Positions 9,701 through 19,084 are shown, counted from the stretch's first letter. The stretch is DNA of 64,000 nucleotides from Fimbriimonadaceae bacterium (GCA_019187105.1 JABAQM010000001.1:1240001-1304000); one strand, 5' to 3'. Numbers and translations: made by a program. Notes: generated from the letters alone by a model not told the origin.

Positions 9701-11534
9701 AAACGAGCGAAGGCTTTTCGCCTCGAGCTCCGAACCAGATGCTCACGAACCCGGCCGCACGGGGCTGGCCGCCGGCACCGGTCGGGTTGTTCACCATGGG
9801 GATGTAAACGACCTTGTCGACTCCACCCGAGTTGTCGAGAATCGGCACGTAGCCGACCGTTGGAGGTGCCGAAGGCACGGCAAACCGCGCCGACTGCGAG
9901 ATCGACCAAGCCTTCTGGCTGATGATTGGCAAACCTGTGCGAAGATCGACGACCCAGCACCGGCCCGTGACGTTGCCGTCAGCGCGGGCGTCGGCGACGA
10001 ATGCCAGTCCTTCATGGGCCGTTGGCGGTTGCGGACCGGCGGGACCAAACTGGGTGGTTTCCGGCGGATTGGCCACAGCCAGTGGCGGCACGTTGCCAAG
10101 GGCGGCACCCCCATTGGGGTCGTACTGGAGATCGAAGATGTTCAGGCGACCCTGGCCGTCGCAGACGAGAATCTGATCCGTTACCGGCGTGTTGCCCAGA
10201 AGCGGGTTCCGCAACGTGGCAACTTCAGGAACCTCGGTGCAGGTCGGCATCGAGAGCGGCGCCGAAAGCGACTGGCTGATCCAAACGATGTCGGCCGGAT
10301 AGTCGGTCGGGTCCACGATGCCGTCGTCGGGATTGCCATTCCCATCCGTATCCCGTCCCGGCACCGAGTCGAGCACGACCACGCGGTCGCCGGCGGTAAA
10401 AACGACGTAGCCCTTGAAGACTACCGGTGCGTTGCTGGGGCTTAGATTCGAACCCAGGCCTCGGGCCGTGAACCGCCGCATCAGCGGTGCGGTGATATCG
10501 ATGGGACCGCCGTTGGACCGGCGACTTCCCTTGGCAACCGAGGTGTAGGTCGATGAAAGCGTTGTGGCGTTGATAATGAGCTTGGAACCGGCGACAAAGC
10601 TAGCGTCGCTTGCCGATCGGGGAGCTGCATAGAAGGTTTGGTTCGGAACGTTGTTTCCCGCAACGTCGTAACCTCGATTCAGGTTGCCGGAAGTCCCGCG
10701 CGACGTAATGACAACCGCACCTTCGCCGATCCTGCCGACGAGCACGACGCCGCCGGAGTTATCGAACGCGACCGGATCAAAGCGCAGAAAATCCGACTTG
10801 AGCCACGCCATGATCGGTCCAAACGGTCCGATGACGGAGTCGGGAATAGGCACTACGACCTGACCAGAATTGATCCCGATCCGGTAGAGCTCGTCGTAGC
10901 CGAGGGTGTTGGGCGTGTTGAAAACGGGGTGGCCAGGGTTCCAGCCGATCGTTCCGCCGCCGTTACCGAGAAAGAGCGGGAGTGGCAGGCAGTTCAGGCT
11001 ATCGATGACAACGCTGCCAGGAATGAAGTCGACCCAGAGAATCCCACCTTGGTCCACATACCTGCGAAGCTTCTCGCGTTCAATCGAATTGAGGGCAAGG
11101 TTTCCGTTGATGGCCAGCATCAGGATGTCGTAATCCGACAACGCCTGGTCGCTCATCGACGAAAGGCTGACCTCCCAATACGGGGCCATGTTCTTGTCGA
11201 GCTTGGTTCCGACAGGCGGAATGTTGCCCGCGTTTGGAATCGTCGTCCATCGGTCGCGCACGGCGCTGGTCAGCACCGAGTTCGCGTGAGGATTAAGGTA
11301 GGTCCATCCGGCCGGCTTGGCGTTGCGGTCCAGATCGAGGTAGTGAAAGACGTGAGGCGACACGTTGGCGGCAACCGCACTCTTCGTCGGACTGCCGCCG
11401 ACCTTTTGACTTTCGATCAGCAGCGCTCCCGCTCGTACCGGAACGGTATCGAGGGCATAGTTCATTGGCTGCGCGACCGCCGCCAAGCTGGCGGACGCAG
11501 TAGCCAAGAGGGTCCAGAACAAACGTCGTGTCAT
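6750..11534 (-). CDS. Giant secreted beta-propeller/NHL-repeat protein with GATase-like N-terminal domain
   Basis: The product is 1594 aa. I chose the ATG at 11534 because it overlaps the preceding stop as ATGA and opens a signal peptide (MTRRLFWTLLATASASLAAV); a longer frame to 11603 reads back into the upstream gene. Residues about 130-230 look like a glutamine-amidotransferase-like Rossmann fold (DYDILMLAINGNL, QGGILWVDF), as in DUF4159-type proteins. The middle has propeller-like blades with outer-surface style sequence. Residues about 1140-1300 resemble NHL repeats (GRVGRFDASGNPVWLVDG, YLIADAGNYRIVEL). It is probably exported and translationally coupled to the PilX-like gene. A structural or adhesive role beside the pilins is inferred from position only. 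Confidence 0.88.
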   Translation of the reverse strand: MTRRLFWTLLATASASLAAVAQPMNYALDTVPVRAGALLIESQKVGGSPTKSAVAANVSPHVFHYLDLDRNAKPAGWTYLNPHANSVLTSAVRDRWTTIPNAGNIPPVGTKLDKNMAPYWEVSLSSMSDQALSDYDILMLAINGNLALNSIEREKLRRYVDQGGILWVDFIPGSVVIDSLNCLPLPLFLGNGGGTIGWNPGHPVFNTPNTLGYDELYRIGINSGQVVVPIPDSVIGPFGPIMAWLKSDFLRFDPVAFDNSGGVVLVGRIGEGAVVITSRGTSGNLNRGYDVAGNNVPNQTFYAAPRSASDASFVAGSKLIINATTLSSTYTSVAKGSRRSNGGPIDITAPLMRRFTARGLGSNLSPSNAPVVFKGYVVFTAGDRVVVLDSVPGRDTDGNGNPDDGIVDPTDYPADIVWISQSLSAPLSMPTCTEVPEVATLRNPLLGNTPVTDQILVCDGQGRLNIFDLQYDPNGGAALGNVPPLAVANPPETTQFGPAGPQPPTAHEGLAFVADARADGNVTGRCWVVDLRTGLPIISQKAWSISQSARFAVPSAPPTVGYVPILDNSGGVDKVVYIPMVNNPTGAGGQPRAAGFVSIWFGARGEKPSLVSEEPDALRLTTRASQQGLPIFLPGGNSHLGVKVSVLQANGQPYSTDITKTFFDGSRPLVVQDSNGELTIPLSATGSGRDWTNSTPTLLDDASIRLDYTIDWGAVGFGSNNAPADAYIRGNLQLPDDSGLTRQIIGGVALGPTGNLFVVTGSPINTNGDPIDRSKGGSLFCIREDGRGRFKLVYRWDLFRRHVIKINSGISTGDRFTYDETLYDEDELGKVFAPLGGALNDPCFASGPTVKGDTVYVTATGLKRNPFEIPMAILLAFEATPQPAEFFLENVSGNFVLSQRDYARSSNKAEPEIYSDLRQGQYTIERDPNTGRTRVRLESMMDVEQGQVRNALSTNLPIVVRGGGQGASDAIVEPELTDATIDTQNQGFVPGFAGGRWTPLRWYTVFAALYAPSQPLVTGETVYLAGSSAVPGIFAGQGFFNRNGLLTAMDSTISQNDPFLVATTGRRWNSQLKQFKDVNMNNNPPFKINPAIRWPQAFGVQSFEDYAVRFLQTAVDEPRAMGVVGGDGVLVTWGTSTVYGYSRGDFMVADEGRVGRFDASGNPVWLVDGSVQAGLNGPISTVGKGIALSRPNRVYQVGPNSYWVVDNGNDRIMRIDGAGREVRTITGFKFDPKYRPSGAPDNIRSSLRLPKDILVYESYEQNPSYLTSPRPLERWVHYLIADAGNYRIVELIDRYEVDPVSRRVLGPVEYVDPQSDKPNQIERAQSVLFWHTPAELSGKQYAYNSIDRVFVDDGSGGRIPVVAFGFGNFEPGKASFGLDNTNQNVDSSSGFGGIVLYNGAQTTVITKVAIPAIPANAFFQDATNAWDSPARPAVERKIAGLTSVSLRYTTYNNLPVIAIMFTDSSGVYEVIETAPGVWTTRWYLPNEAFRAIRNGGLSGTIGGSNPMNARPVYARRLDSGEVVVVNGWQGVTRNKSVYNGEIVLLEGEFAPTNNDRGFNWNKRNLGFDSLSVKAEISQVQGARGIMAPLFGDRR

Positions 11535-14500
11535 GGGTTCACTTCTCCGAAGTAGGCCAGCGTCGGGCTGACCGGTAGCCGCGGCATCGGCGGTAATGCC
11601 CAAATGCCGTTCCGGCGAATCATGTTGCCGAAGCTATCCGTTGCCAGGGCCAATTGAGGATCGTAGCTGATGATCAGGTTCGGTGCGTAGGGCCGCGTAT
11701 CGTCCATGTAGCGGGGATCGAACTGGTTCGGGTTGGTCAGGCTGCGCGGCACATGCTGTTCGGGAATCTGCCGTTCGCTGGCGCCTGCAAATCGGGGGAT
11801 CCAACCCCATCGCTTCATCCACTCGCCTTGCTGGGCGATTGCCGGCGGCATATTTTCGCTAACCGCTCCGACCACCGTGATCCGCACGTCGAGAGGTTCA
11901 CCAAAGAAGGGCACGTCCGGGGTGTTGCCGTACTGCTCGAACCGCTGACGTCGGAATTGATCCCGATCGCTCTGGGCGCCAAAGCGCGGGAAGTAGGTGC
12001 CAGAGCCATCCGAAGGTCGCGTGTCGTTGGTGTTGAAGTTGAACCAAGGTCCGGGAATGACAAAGAACGAGCCTTCCTCGGCATACATCGCGCATTCGAT
12101 TCGAACATCGCTTGGAGCGACCGCGGCTCGGGCAAGGTAGTAGTTCTGGGTCTGTTGGTTGCCGACGTTCTGCTGCCGTACCCGGAAAAGCGTCTCGTCC
12201 TGCATGGCCAGCGCGAACGGATTCGGCGTGTCATTCTCGATGGCATTCGTTCGGGTCATGCGGTGACCGTTTGCGGAGTAGCTCCACGCGCCTGGATCGA
12301 CCAGTCGATGCGCGATGGTCTCAAACCGGGGATAGGCATTGATGCCAGGGGTTCCAAGTCCGTAGATAGGCACGTTGACGCCGTTCACAAAGTAGCCTTG
12401 GGCCGCGTTGTGGATCACCGTACCCGCCGTCGCAAAGTCGAGTGCCCTCGCGAACAGGTAGGGCGCAGGAAGATCGGCCGTGCCGGGGTAACTTTGAGCC
12501 GCCACATCCACGCCTACGAATGCCGGACCTCCGTTATCCGCGGATTGCGACACCATCAGCATGGACGGAACCCTGATGTTCGAGCCGAATGCCGTGTACC
12601 GCAGCGCATATGGCTGCCAGTCACTCGGACCGAGCGCACCGGGAGTATCCGGATCGAGCAGGAGCTGACCGCGAAGGACAAGCTCCGGATTTTCCGTAGT
12701 CAGAGCCACGGGGTTAGGCGTGTTCGGCAATGCGTCCTGGTTCCCTGCCTGCGGATCCTCACCGGGGCCCGGGGCAAAGAAAGCGGTGGTATTGACGGCG
12801 ACATAGTCCTTCGCCATCATCATCAGCATCGAGGTGCTTTGCTCGTTCGGGCCAAGCATCTGGCCGTTCTCACGAACGACGCCTTTGGTGATGCTGCCCT
12901 CCACATAGATCGAGCCAAGGCTCACGATCGATAGCTGCAGATTGGTTGGAATCACGCCACGAACCCGCAGGTCGCCTTCGCAGAACAACACGCCGTAGAA
13001 CGGCAGACCCCGAGTCTGGAAGTCCTGGTCGCTGACGGAACTTGCATCCAATCCGATCAGGTCGGGATGCTGAATGCTGTTGATGATATAGACCTTGCCG
13101 TCGGCAAGGACGCGTCGGATTCGAAACTTGACTCTGGAATGTGTGGTCGCCGAGCCGTCCGCGTTTCGCCAGTAGCGGTTTCGGGAACGGCTATCGCGCG
13201 TGATCACAAAGCCGTCCGCCACAAGCTGGATGTGGGTGGCGAGTGGCCGATAGAACGGACCCTGCCACGCCCCGGTGCGGCTATTGGATGGGTTGAGCCA
13301 GTCATCTGGAAGGCTCTTGATGGCACCATCGATTTCTCGCTCCTCGTCGCTGGGCAGGTTGGCCCGCTCCGAAGTGTCGAGGTAGACGTTTCGGCCGTAG
13401 CCGTACCGTCCCGTATTGCGCCCGTTAACCAGCACGCCGCTGTCGCGGCTCATGCGCTGATAGCGATTCAAACGGGTCGCTGGGTCGATCGTCGTGATCA
13501 GCGGGGGCTCTTTTCGCCCGACCGCACGGGCGAATCCTTCGCCATCCGTACTCGCAACGCCATCGCGAATCACGCCATGGAGCGTTGTAAATCGCTCGCT
13601 ATCGCTGTTCAAGGACCCGACGCCGCCGTTGTTTCTAAGTTCGTTGGCGGCGGGGTCGCCTGGTCGAGTGACCCACAGAGCGGAGCTGTTGTTCGCTCCC
13701 TTCATCTCTCCGGCAACGAACCAGCCGTCGCCAATGGTGGGGTTGAGTAGGACGTCGTGCTCGCCATGAACCACGAGATCCGTATTGCAGTAAAGCGAAC
13801 CGCTGCCGCCAGGAATGGCGCCACCCCATCGCATGGCGATATCGATCGCCTTGCCTTCGAACATGACTCCAAGGCCGCCTGGCACACCAAGCTCGGCCGC
13901 ACGGGACCGTCTGTCCTTCGCGGTGATAAAGCGAGCCGTTTCAATGATGCCAATCGAGGCGAACGCGATCTGCTTCTTGCCGTCGACATTGTTGGAGGCG
14001 TCCAATTCGCGAAGCTGTCCCAACTCGGATCGAAACTCATTCGAGTTGGCAAAATTCGTCACCTTTGCGGCGCGGCTCAGCATCTGGGTCGGGTCCGGTC
14101 GGTCCGTTCGGAGCTCTCCTGCCCGACCGATGGTTTCGATCACGAGGTAGTTGCGCGCCTTGCCTCGCTCGCGGAGGTTGCTGCCGAGGCGGTTCTCGCC
14201 TCCGGCAAGGTCAAAAGGCGTGTATCGCACTCGAACGAGAGATCGACCCCGATCGAACGACATTCGAGTGAACGGCCCAAAGCCATCGGGGCCGCCCAGA
14301 TCCTTGACCGGATCGGCGTCGCTCAGCATCCCGAAGTTGGTACCGGCGCGGAGGTATAGGGCGTCCGGATCCTTTGTATAGCCCTGTGCATCGACGGCGA
14401 CCGCAGTGGGATCGGGCCGCCAGTCTGCCCCAAGCTCACTGTTGAGCAGTTGCGAATGGCAGTAGCGTGTCCCCGCCTCCGCAAGGTCTCCCGCCACCGT

Positions 14501-14653
14501 GCGTTTGGCGCCTCGCCCAGCGAACTGAATGTTCCGCGCGATGATGGCCGCAAAAGCCGTTCCCAGGATCAAAAGGACCCCGAGAATGATGATCACGATG
14601 ATCATGGTCTGACCGCGATCTCGTCGACGATGGTTGGCAAGCGGGATAGTCAT
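11531..14653 (-). CDS. PilX-like minor pilin / secreted protein with pilin-type N-terminal helix
   Basis: The product is 1040 aa. After a short basic leader (RRRDRG) comes a 20-residue hydrophobic helix (QTMIIVIIILGVLLILGTAF), typical of PilX or GspK-type minor pseudopilins. The Glu normally at position +5 of the mature pilin is absent, as is usual for GspK/PilX-class proteins. The large extracellular portion is unlike classical PilX (about 200 aa) and is not recognised. The ORF begins 20 nt after the PilW-like stop, and its TGA overlaps the start of the downstream giant protein by four bases, so the three are one transcript. The role is inferred as part of the pilus priming or tip complex. 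Confidence 0.85.
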   Translation of the reverse strand: MTIPLANHRRRDRGQTMIIVIIILGVLLILGTAFAAIIARNIQFAGRGAKRTVAGDLAEAGTRYCHSQLLNSELGADWRPDPTAVAVDAQGYTKDPDALYLRAGTNFGMLSDADPVKDLGGPDGFGPFTRMSFDRGRSLVRVRYTPFDLAGGENRLGSNLRERGKARNYLVIETIGRAGELRTDRPDPTQMLSRAAKVTNFANSNEFRSELGQLRELDASNNVDGKKQIAFASIGIIETARFITAKDRRSRAAELGVPGGLGVMFEGKAIDIAMRWGGAIPGGSGSLYCNTDLVVHGEHDVLLNPTIGDGWFVAGEMKGANNSSALWVTRPGDPAANELRNNGGVGSLNSDSERFTTLHGVIRDGVASTDGEGFARAVGRKEPPLITTIDPATRLNRYQRMSRDSGVLVNGRNTGRYGYGRNVYLDTSERANLPSDEEREIDGAIKSLPDDWLNPSNSRTGAWQGPFYRPLATHIQLVADGFVITRDSRSRNRYWRNADGSATTHSRVKFRIRRVLADGKVYIINSIQHPDLIGLDASSVSDQDFQTRGLPFYGVLFCEGDLRVRGVIPTNLQLSIVSLGSIYVEGSITKGVVRENGQMLGPNEQSTSMLMMMAKDYVAVNTTAFFAPGPGEDPQAGNQDALPNTPNPVALTTENPELVLRGQLLLDPDTPGALGPSDWQPYALRYTAFGSNIRVPSMLMVSQSADNGGPAFVGVDVAAQSYPGTADLPAPYLFARALDFATAGTVIHNAAQGYFVNGVNVPIYGLGTPGINAYPRFETIAHRLVDPGAWSYSANGHRMTRTNAIENDTPNPFALAMQDETLFRVRQQNVGNQQTQNYYLARAAVAPSDVRIECAMYAEEGSFFVIPGPWFNFNTNDTRPSDGSGTYFPRFGAQSDRDQFRRQRFEQYGNTPDVPFFGEPLDVRITVVGAVSENMPPAIAQQGEWMKRWGWIPRFAGASERQIPEQHVPRSLTNPNQFDPRYMDDTRPYAPNLIISYDPQLALATDSFGNMIRRNGIWALPPMPRLPVSPTLAYFGEVNP

Positions 14654-14673
14654 TAAGGCTTCTTTTCAGACTC

Positions 14674-16920
14674 CTATCTCAAGAAATTGCGGACGGTGGC
14701 CGTGCCCTTGACGGTTACGGTCGGCGCGTTGACGACCGAGCTGCTCTGTGGAAAGACGCGCATCGTCAAGTTGATGCCGATCACCTGGCGCGAATCGTAA
14801 TCCACGGCGACCACGTCGTTTGGCTCGGTAAATTGGAACCGGTACAGGACGTAAATGTTCCCTTGCGGAATCGGTTCGCCAAACGCGGAGTTCAGCTCGA
14901 CATAGCCGGCGCGGTACTGCGCCTGTAGCACCGCCGAAATCAGATTCTGGGCTTCGTAGCGTTGCGGATCATAAATCGACCCGTAATTCGGGTCCCCGTT
15001 ATTGGGAATACCAAACGGAAGCGGGCGCGCGATGTCGTACCAGTTGTCCGGCTCCCGCTGGTTCACGTAGTTGATGTAGTACTGGTTAGGGCCAACTGGC
15101 CGCTGGGTAACGCGGGAATAACGGACCGGCTGGCCATAGTTGGGTCCTGGAGCCTGGTCCGGTCCAACCACAACTTCCGACCCCGGCACGATCCTGGCGC
15201 GAGCGAATCCGGTCGCAGGATCGGGGCTGAGCGGGCTTGCGGTGCCATCCGCCTGCGGGGTGATTCGAAGGTCGATGTATCGCTTCACGGCACGCGCCGC
15301 GGAAAGATTGGTTCGCGTGGCGTTATTGCCCTGGACCCAGTTATCGTTGAAGCTCGGCCATTGTTGCCACAGCTTGTTGAATCGCTGGTTGATGTCGTTG
15401 TAGTCAAACCAGTCGCCGGCGCCGATGCCAGGGTCATTGTTCGGGGTGTACGCCGGTCCGGTGGCTTTGACGGGCAAGTTGTCCGAATCGACCGGGATCG
15501 CCGGGTTGTTGGCTCCACCGACTTCGTCGACGCCAAAGCTGGCTTCGACGCGGCCGCCGCGCGGGTTCGGATTGAGCCCAATAAAGGCTCGGCGCATGAC
15601 CGGATCATTGAGCCAGTTGGATCGGCTGTTGGCTTCATTGATGGCGAACGTGAACGGATATCGCCGCTGGTCGGCCGCCCCGGTCCAGCGGGCCGGATCG
15701 AGTCCCGCCGCGTACTGATAGGCAAACACATCGAACATCTCGACGCCTTGCGTGGCTTCGTTCGTGTTGGTTCCCGGATCGTAGTAATAGATGCTGAAGC
15801 CTGGCGGCGTCGTGGCCTGGCCACGGCCCGGAATGCGGCCGATGTTATAGGGGGTGCCGCTCATCCATGCTGGCCAAGGTCGCGAGAACGAGGCCGCATT
15901 TAAAGAGCCGGCGTTGCCGATATTCGGATACTGGGTCGGGTAGGTGCGAATAAAGGCCGACGTCCACGCTCCGAACTCCGTCCGAAACACATCCGGCCCG
16001 ACCTTCGTCGCGTTGTCGGATTCCTCGCCGGTACGATTCGCCAGTTGGCCACTCGCCGGTTCGCTGCTCACCCGGGTCGGCGTGAGCTGGATTAGCGGGA
16101 CGATCTGCGGCACGTTGCCGTCGTAGATCACCTGTCTCGTGCGGCGGTTGTAGACGGGGAGAATCATGTCGAACCGGCTGATGCTGGTGATGACGCTGCC
16201 GAGTCGGGTCCACTCGCGAATCCTGGCCGCCTTGGCGGGGCTGCCATCCGGAATGAAAAAGGCGGGATCGTCATACACCGGCTGGCCGGTCCCGGAATCG
16301 ACTTCGAAGAGTCTCGTGTTGACCTCCCAGCGGTTCTGGGCCGGGTTATAGACTCGGGGCTGAACCTCGGCCCGCCATAAGACGAACAAATTGTCGGCTT
16401 CACCGGATCGCGGCATCAGCAACCCGTCATAGGGGTTGGTGTAGGGTCGCGCGTTGTTACCGTTGAGCGGGTTTCTCAATCCGACCCAGTACCTAACAAG
16501 CGTTGATCCCGGTGCGACGGGGAGGACGACCTGGCCTTTGGGGGACCGGCGAGTCGGGTCGATTTTTCCGATATCCGGATTGAACTGCGGGTTCAGCGGG
16601 TCCCCTTGGGCGGGCATGACGATATCCAGCTTCACGTTCTGAAGCCGAATCGTCTCCGGATTCTGGTCGAACCCCGGCACCACGATGTCAAGCGACCCGG
16701 CAAGGCCGTCGTTGTCCCGGACAGCCGTCGCATTCGAGATTTCTCGCGTGAGCCGGTCGATCACGAACCGAGCGCGATCCTGGGCATCGGCAATACCCTG
16801 CGCCGCCCGTGTGAGGTTGAAGCTCTGCACGAGCGGGATCGAAATTATGCTGAACAGAATGGCAGAGATAGCCATGACGGTCAGCAGTTCGACCATCGTA
16901 AAGCCGGTTCGTCGGTTCAT
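14674..16920 (-). CDS. PilW-like minor pilin with type IV N-methylation site
   Basis: The product is 748 aa. It starts MNRRTG/FTMVELLTVMAISA: a short basic leader, Gly at -1, Phe at +1 and Glu at +5, the class III prepilin signal cleaved by PilD. Residues about 30-60 continue the amphipathic pilin helix (DAQDRARFVIDRLTREISNA), as in PilW and GspJ minor pilins. The remaining 680 residues are far longer than canonical PilW (about 300 aa) and are rich in Asn, Pro and Arg, with no domain I recognise. The ATG directly abuts the stop of the PilV-like gene (TAA then ATG, no gap), which indicates translational coupling. Confidence 0.88.
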   Translation of the reverse strand: MNRRTGFTMVELLTVMAISAILFSIISIPLVQSFNLTRAAQGIADAQDRARFVIDRLTREISNATAVRDNDGLAGSLDIVVPGFDQNPETIRLQNVKLDIVMPAQGDPLNPQFNPDIGKIDPTRRSPKGQVVLPVAPGSTLVRYWVGLRNPLNGNNARPYTNPYDGLLMPRSGEADNLFVLWRAEVQPRVYNPAQNRWEVNTRLFEVDSGTGQPVYDDPAFFIPDGSPAKAARIREWTRLGSVITSISRFDMILPVYNRRTRQVIYDGNVPQIVPLIQLTPTRVSSEPASGQLANRTGEESDNATKVGPDVFRTEFGAWTSAFIRTYPTQYPNIGNAGSLNAASFSRPWPAWMSGTPYNIGRIPGRGQATTPPGFSIYYYDPGTNTNEATQGVEMFDVFAYQYAAGLDPARWTGAADQRRYPFTFAINEANSRSNWLNDPVMRRAFIGLNPNPRGGRVEASFGVDEVGGANNPAIPVDSDNLPVKATGPAYTPNNDPGIGAGDWFDYNDINQRFNKLWQQWPSFNDNWVQGNNATRTNLSAARAVKRYIDLRITPQADGTASPLSPDPATGFARARIVPGSEVVVGPDQAPGPNYGQPVRYSRVTQRPVGPNQYYINYVNQREPDNWYDIARPLPFGIPNNGDPNYGSIYDPQRYEAQNLISAVLQAQYRAGYVELNSAFGEPIPQGNIYVLYRFQFTEPNDVVAVDYDSRQVIGINLTMRVFPQSSSVVNAPTVTVKGTATVRNFLR

Positions 16921-19026
16921 TTAGTTACTGCCTCTTGTCAGGAGGGTCGTTGTTTCGACTCGACGATAGCTCCTCATCCAGCGCTCAAGCGCCAAGTAGT
17001 TGTCCCGCATGTCGGCTGGATCGCGGCTGACCTTGAAGAAGGTCGGATTCCACAGGACCCGAACCGTTACCGATGCGCCGCGAACCCCTCGTACGGCGTA
17101 TCCGTTGGTGAAATCGAAGTACACATCCGTCTCGACATAGCCGCTGCCAAGCTGATCCCGCAGCTTCTGCTCCCAGACGTCGATATACGGCAAGTCTGGC
17201 GATCCGCCTTGCGGAGCCCGGATGATATATTCCTGGGCCTGCAGGACGTCCACTCTGCCGGTTCGCGAATCGTAGTACCAGACCTCGTCGATGATGATCT
17301 TCTTGTTGACATCCGACCAGGGGAAGTAGATACGTCTCGGCGAACCGAGCAGGTTCACATTGGTACCGCCGACGTAGCACTCGGCAGAACCTAGGTCATT
17401 GTCGCTGCCGATGTGTACGAGCCGGTAAGCCGAAGCCGCCTTCAGGACGTGAACGGCCCATTCACCGTTGCCTTGGTACATCGCCCTAACGCTACGTCCC
17501 TGAATATCATCGAGGCGCGTGACGGTCGGCTGCCAGGGGGCATTCGGATCGCCGGTCGGATAGACGATGTCCGCGGCCAGCAGGCCATTACCTGGATTAC
17601 CGTCCAGGTCGGCGAACGTGACGAGCCCGGTCGACTTGTCAACTTGGTAGCTGTTGGGCAAGATCACGCCGCCGGTTTCCAGGTCGAGCAGGACGAAGTC
17701 AGGCTCGTCCAAAACGTTGGGTCCGGCCGGCACACTCAGCCCGAGGCCCGGATTGTTCAGTCCGTCGACGTTAACGGAACCCTTAACTTTCAAGCTGCCA
17801 AGCAGGAGCTTCTGCTGATACGGCTGGATCGAGGGCACGCGGAAGTCATCCCGCATATTCCGCCAGTCGAACACGGTGTAGTCGGCACGAGCCACGAGCG
17901 GCTCTTTGCCTCCATTCGGTCGTTGCACATAGTAGTTGAAGGCGGCCGGGTTGACCAGCACGAAGCCCATATTGGAGCTCAGCACCGCGTATTCGAACGG
18001 ATCGGTCGAGAAGGAGCCCGGACTGGTGAGTTCGTTATAGACGCGTGCGACCCGGACAGAGCCCAGCATAGCCTGCAAGAAGTACTGCGGGTCGTAAAGG
18101 GCACGCCCACTCATGTCTTGCTGACCGACGAGCCGTTTAAGCGATACCAGCCAGTAGTTACCGACTCTGCGGAAGAAGCCGTTAGGATCGTTGGCATTGG
18201 CCGGATCGAGCGTGGCGCTAAGAATGACGTCGTACTGGCGAATGGAGCCGTTGTCGTCGTAATCGAAGCTGTAGGCGAAGCGGTAGCGGCGACGCAGGTT
18301 CTGCGACGGAATCCACACCTGGTCTTCGCCGACGAAGTCATAGTCGCCCGACGTGTCTTCGGCGGCAACGACATAAAACTGGTAGTTCCGGCCGATGGCG
18401 CCATTGGGATCAGGGCGAGGATAGTCGCCGGCCATGTAACCAACTCGGCGGACCATGTCATTGCCGTAGATCTCCAGCAGCCCGGCGTTCGATCCCGACG
18501 CGAAGTAGATCGGCGCAAACTGCAGAGAAAGCAGGCAACCGTAGATTCCGACGCCGTTCGCACCGACGAACCGCGGCGAGGGCACCACGCGTCCTTCACC
18601 GATGATTCGGCTGAACAGGTTGGCGCCGCTGATCTTGGCCCAATGGCCAATTTTGTTCCCGGTTAAGTTGATGACGTCGCCATCGCTGTCGATCCCTCGA
18701 ACGACTGAGGGGTCGAAAGGCATAAGATTGCGTTCCAAGTGTCGCGGATTCTTGACAAAGGCGATGCCGGTCGACACGTTGTAATACTCGACCGGAACGA
18801 TCTCCTCGGCAAGCAGCGAGGATTGACCCTTTAGCCGCTCGCTCTCCGAGCGTGCAAGGTTCTGGGCCACCGTATTGCCCCGGGTGGTTTTCAAGATGTT
18901 CAAACCCGTTGGAAAGATTTGAACGATCGCGAGGACACCAACAAGGAACACGACGATGACCACGAGGATCTCGACGAGTGTGCCTCCCCCTTGTTTGATT
19001 CGGTTTCCCCAGGCTTTTTTAATCAT
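16921..19026 (-). CDS. PilV-like minor pilin with type IV N-methylation site
   Basis: The product is 701 aa. The N-terminus has a long basic leader, then GGG/TLVEILVVIVVFLVGVLA: a prepilin peptidase site with Glu at +5 followed by the hydrophobic assembly helix. The segment NTVAQNLARSESERLKGQ matches the PilV/GspI-class pattern after the helix. The C-terminal 600 residues contain mixed beta-rich sequence without a recognised domain and are much longer than usual for PilV. It follows the major pilin-like gene after a 58-nt AT-rich spacer, and the PilW-like gene follows immediately. It is likely a substrate of the PilD encoded upstream. Confidence 0.88.
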   Translation of the reverse strand: MIKKAWGNRIKQGGGTLVEILVVIVVFLVGVLAIVQIFPTGLNILKTTRGNTVAQNLARSESERLKGQSSLLAEEIVPVEYYNVSTGIAFVKNPRHLERNLMPFDPSVVRGIDSDGDVINLTGNKIGHWAKISGANLFSRIIGEGRVVPSPRFVGANGVGIYGCLLSLQFAPIYFASGSNAGLLEIYGNDMVRRVGYMAGDYPRPDPNGAIGRNYQFYVVAAEDTSGDYDFVGEDQVWIPSQNLRRRYRFAYSFDYDDNGSIRQYDVILSATLDPANANDPNGFFRRVGNYWLVSLKRLVGQQDMSGRALYDPQYFLQAMLGSVRVARVYNELTSPGSFSTDPFEYAVLSSNMGFVLVNPAAFNYYVQRPNGGKEPLVARADYTVFDWRNMRDDFRVPSIQPYQQKLLLGSLKVKGSVNVDGLNNPGLGLSVPAGPNVLDEPDFVLLDLETGGVILPNSYQVDKSTGLVTFADLDGNPGNGLLAADIVYPTGDPNAPWQPTVTRLDDIQGRSVRAMYQGNGEWAVHVLKAASAYRLVHIGSDNDLGSAECYVGGTNVNLLGSPRRIYFPWSDVNKKIIIDEVWYYDSRTGRVDVLQAQEYIIRAPQGGSPDLPYIDVWEQKLRDQLGSGYVETDVYFDFTNGYAVRGVRGASVTVRVLWNPTFFKVSRDPADMRDNYLALERWMRSYRRVETTTLLTRGSN

Positions 19027-19084
19027 TTGTCCCTACAACCAATTGTAATGGTGAATATATAAAAGAAAATCAACGAAACTAATA
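19027..19084 (-). promoter_or_regulatory. AT-rich spacer, possible internal promoter of the minor pilin/giant protein genes
   Basis: This 58-nt spacer is strikingly AT-rich compared with its neighbours. On the minus strand it contains TTGATT, TATATT and TACAAT hexamers. None gives an ideal 17-nt spacing, so a promoter here is only possible. The spacer separates the pilin-like gene from the PilV-like gene, the one sizeable gap in an otherwise tight run. Confidence 0.3.

Noticed and set aside
11654-18666. Plus-strand ORFs of 313-426 codons opposite the minor pilin genes
   Set aside because: These are shadow frames of GC-rich coding DNA; the minus strand carries clear prepilin signals and coupled starts.
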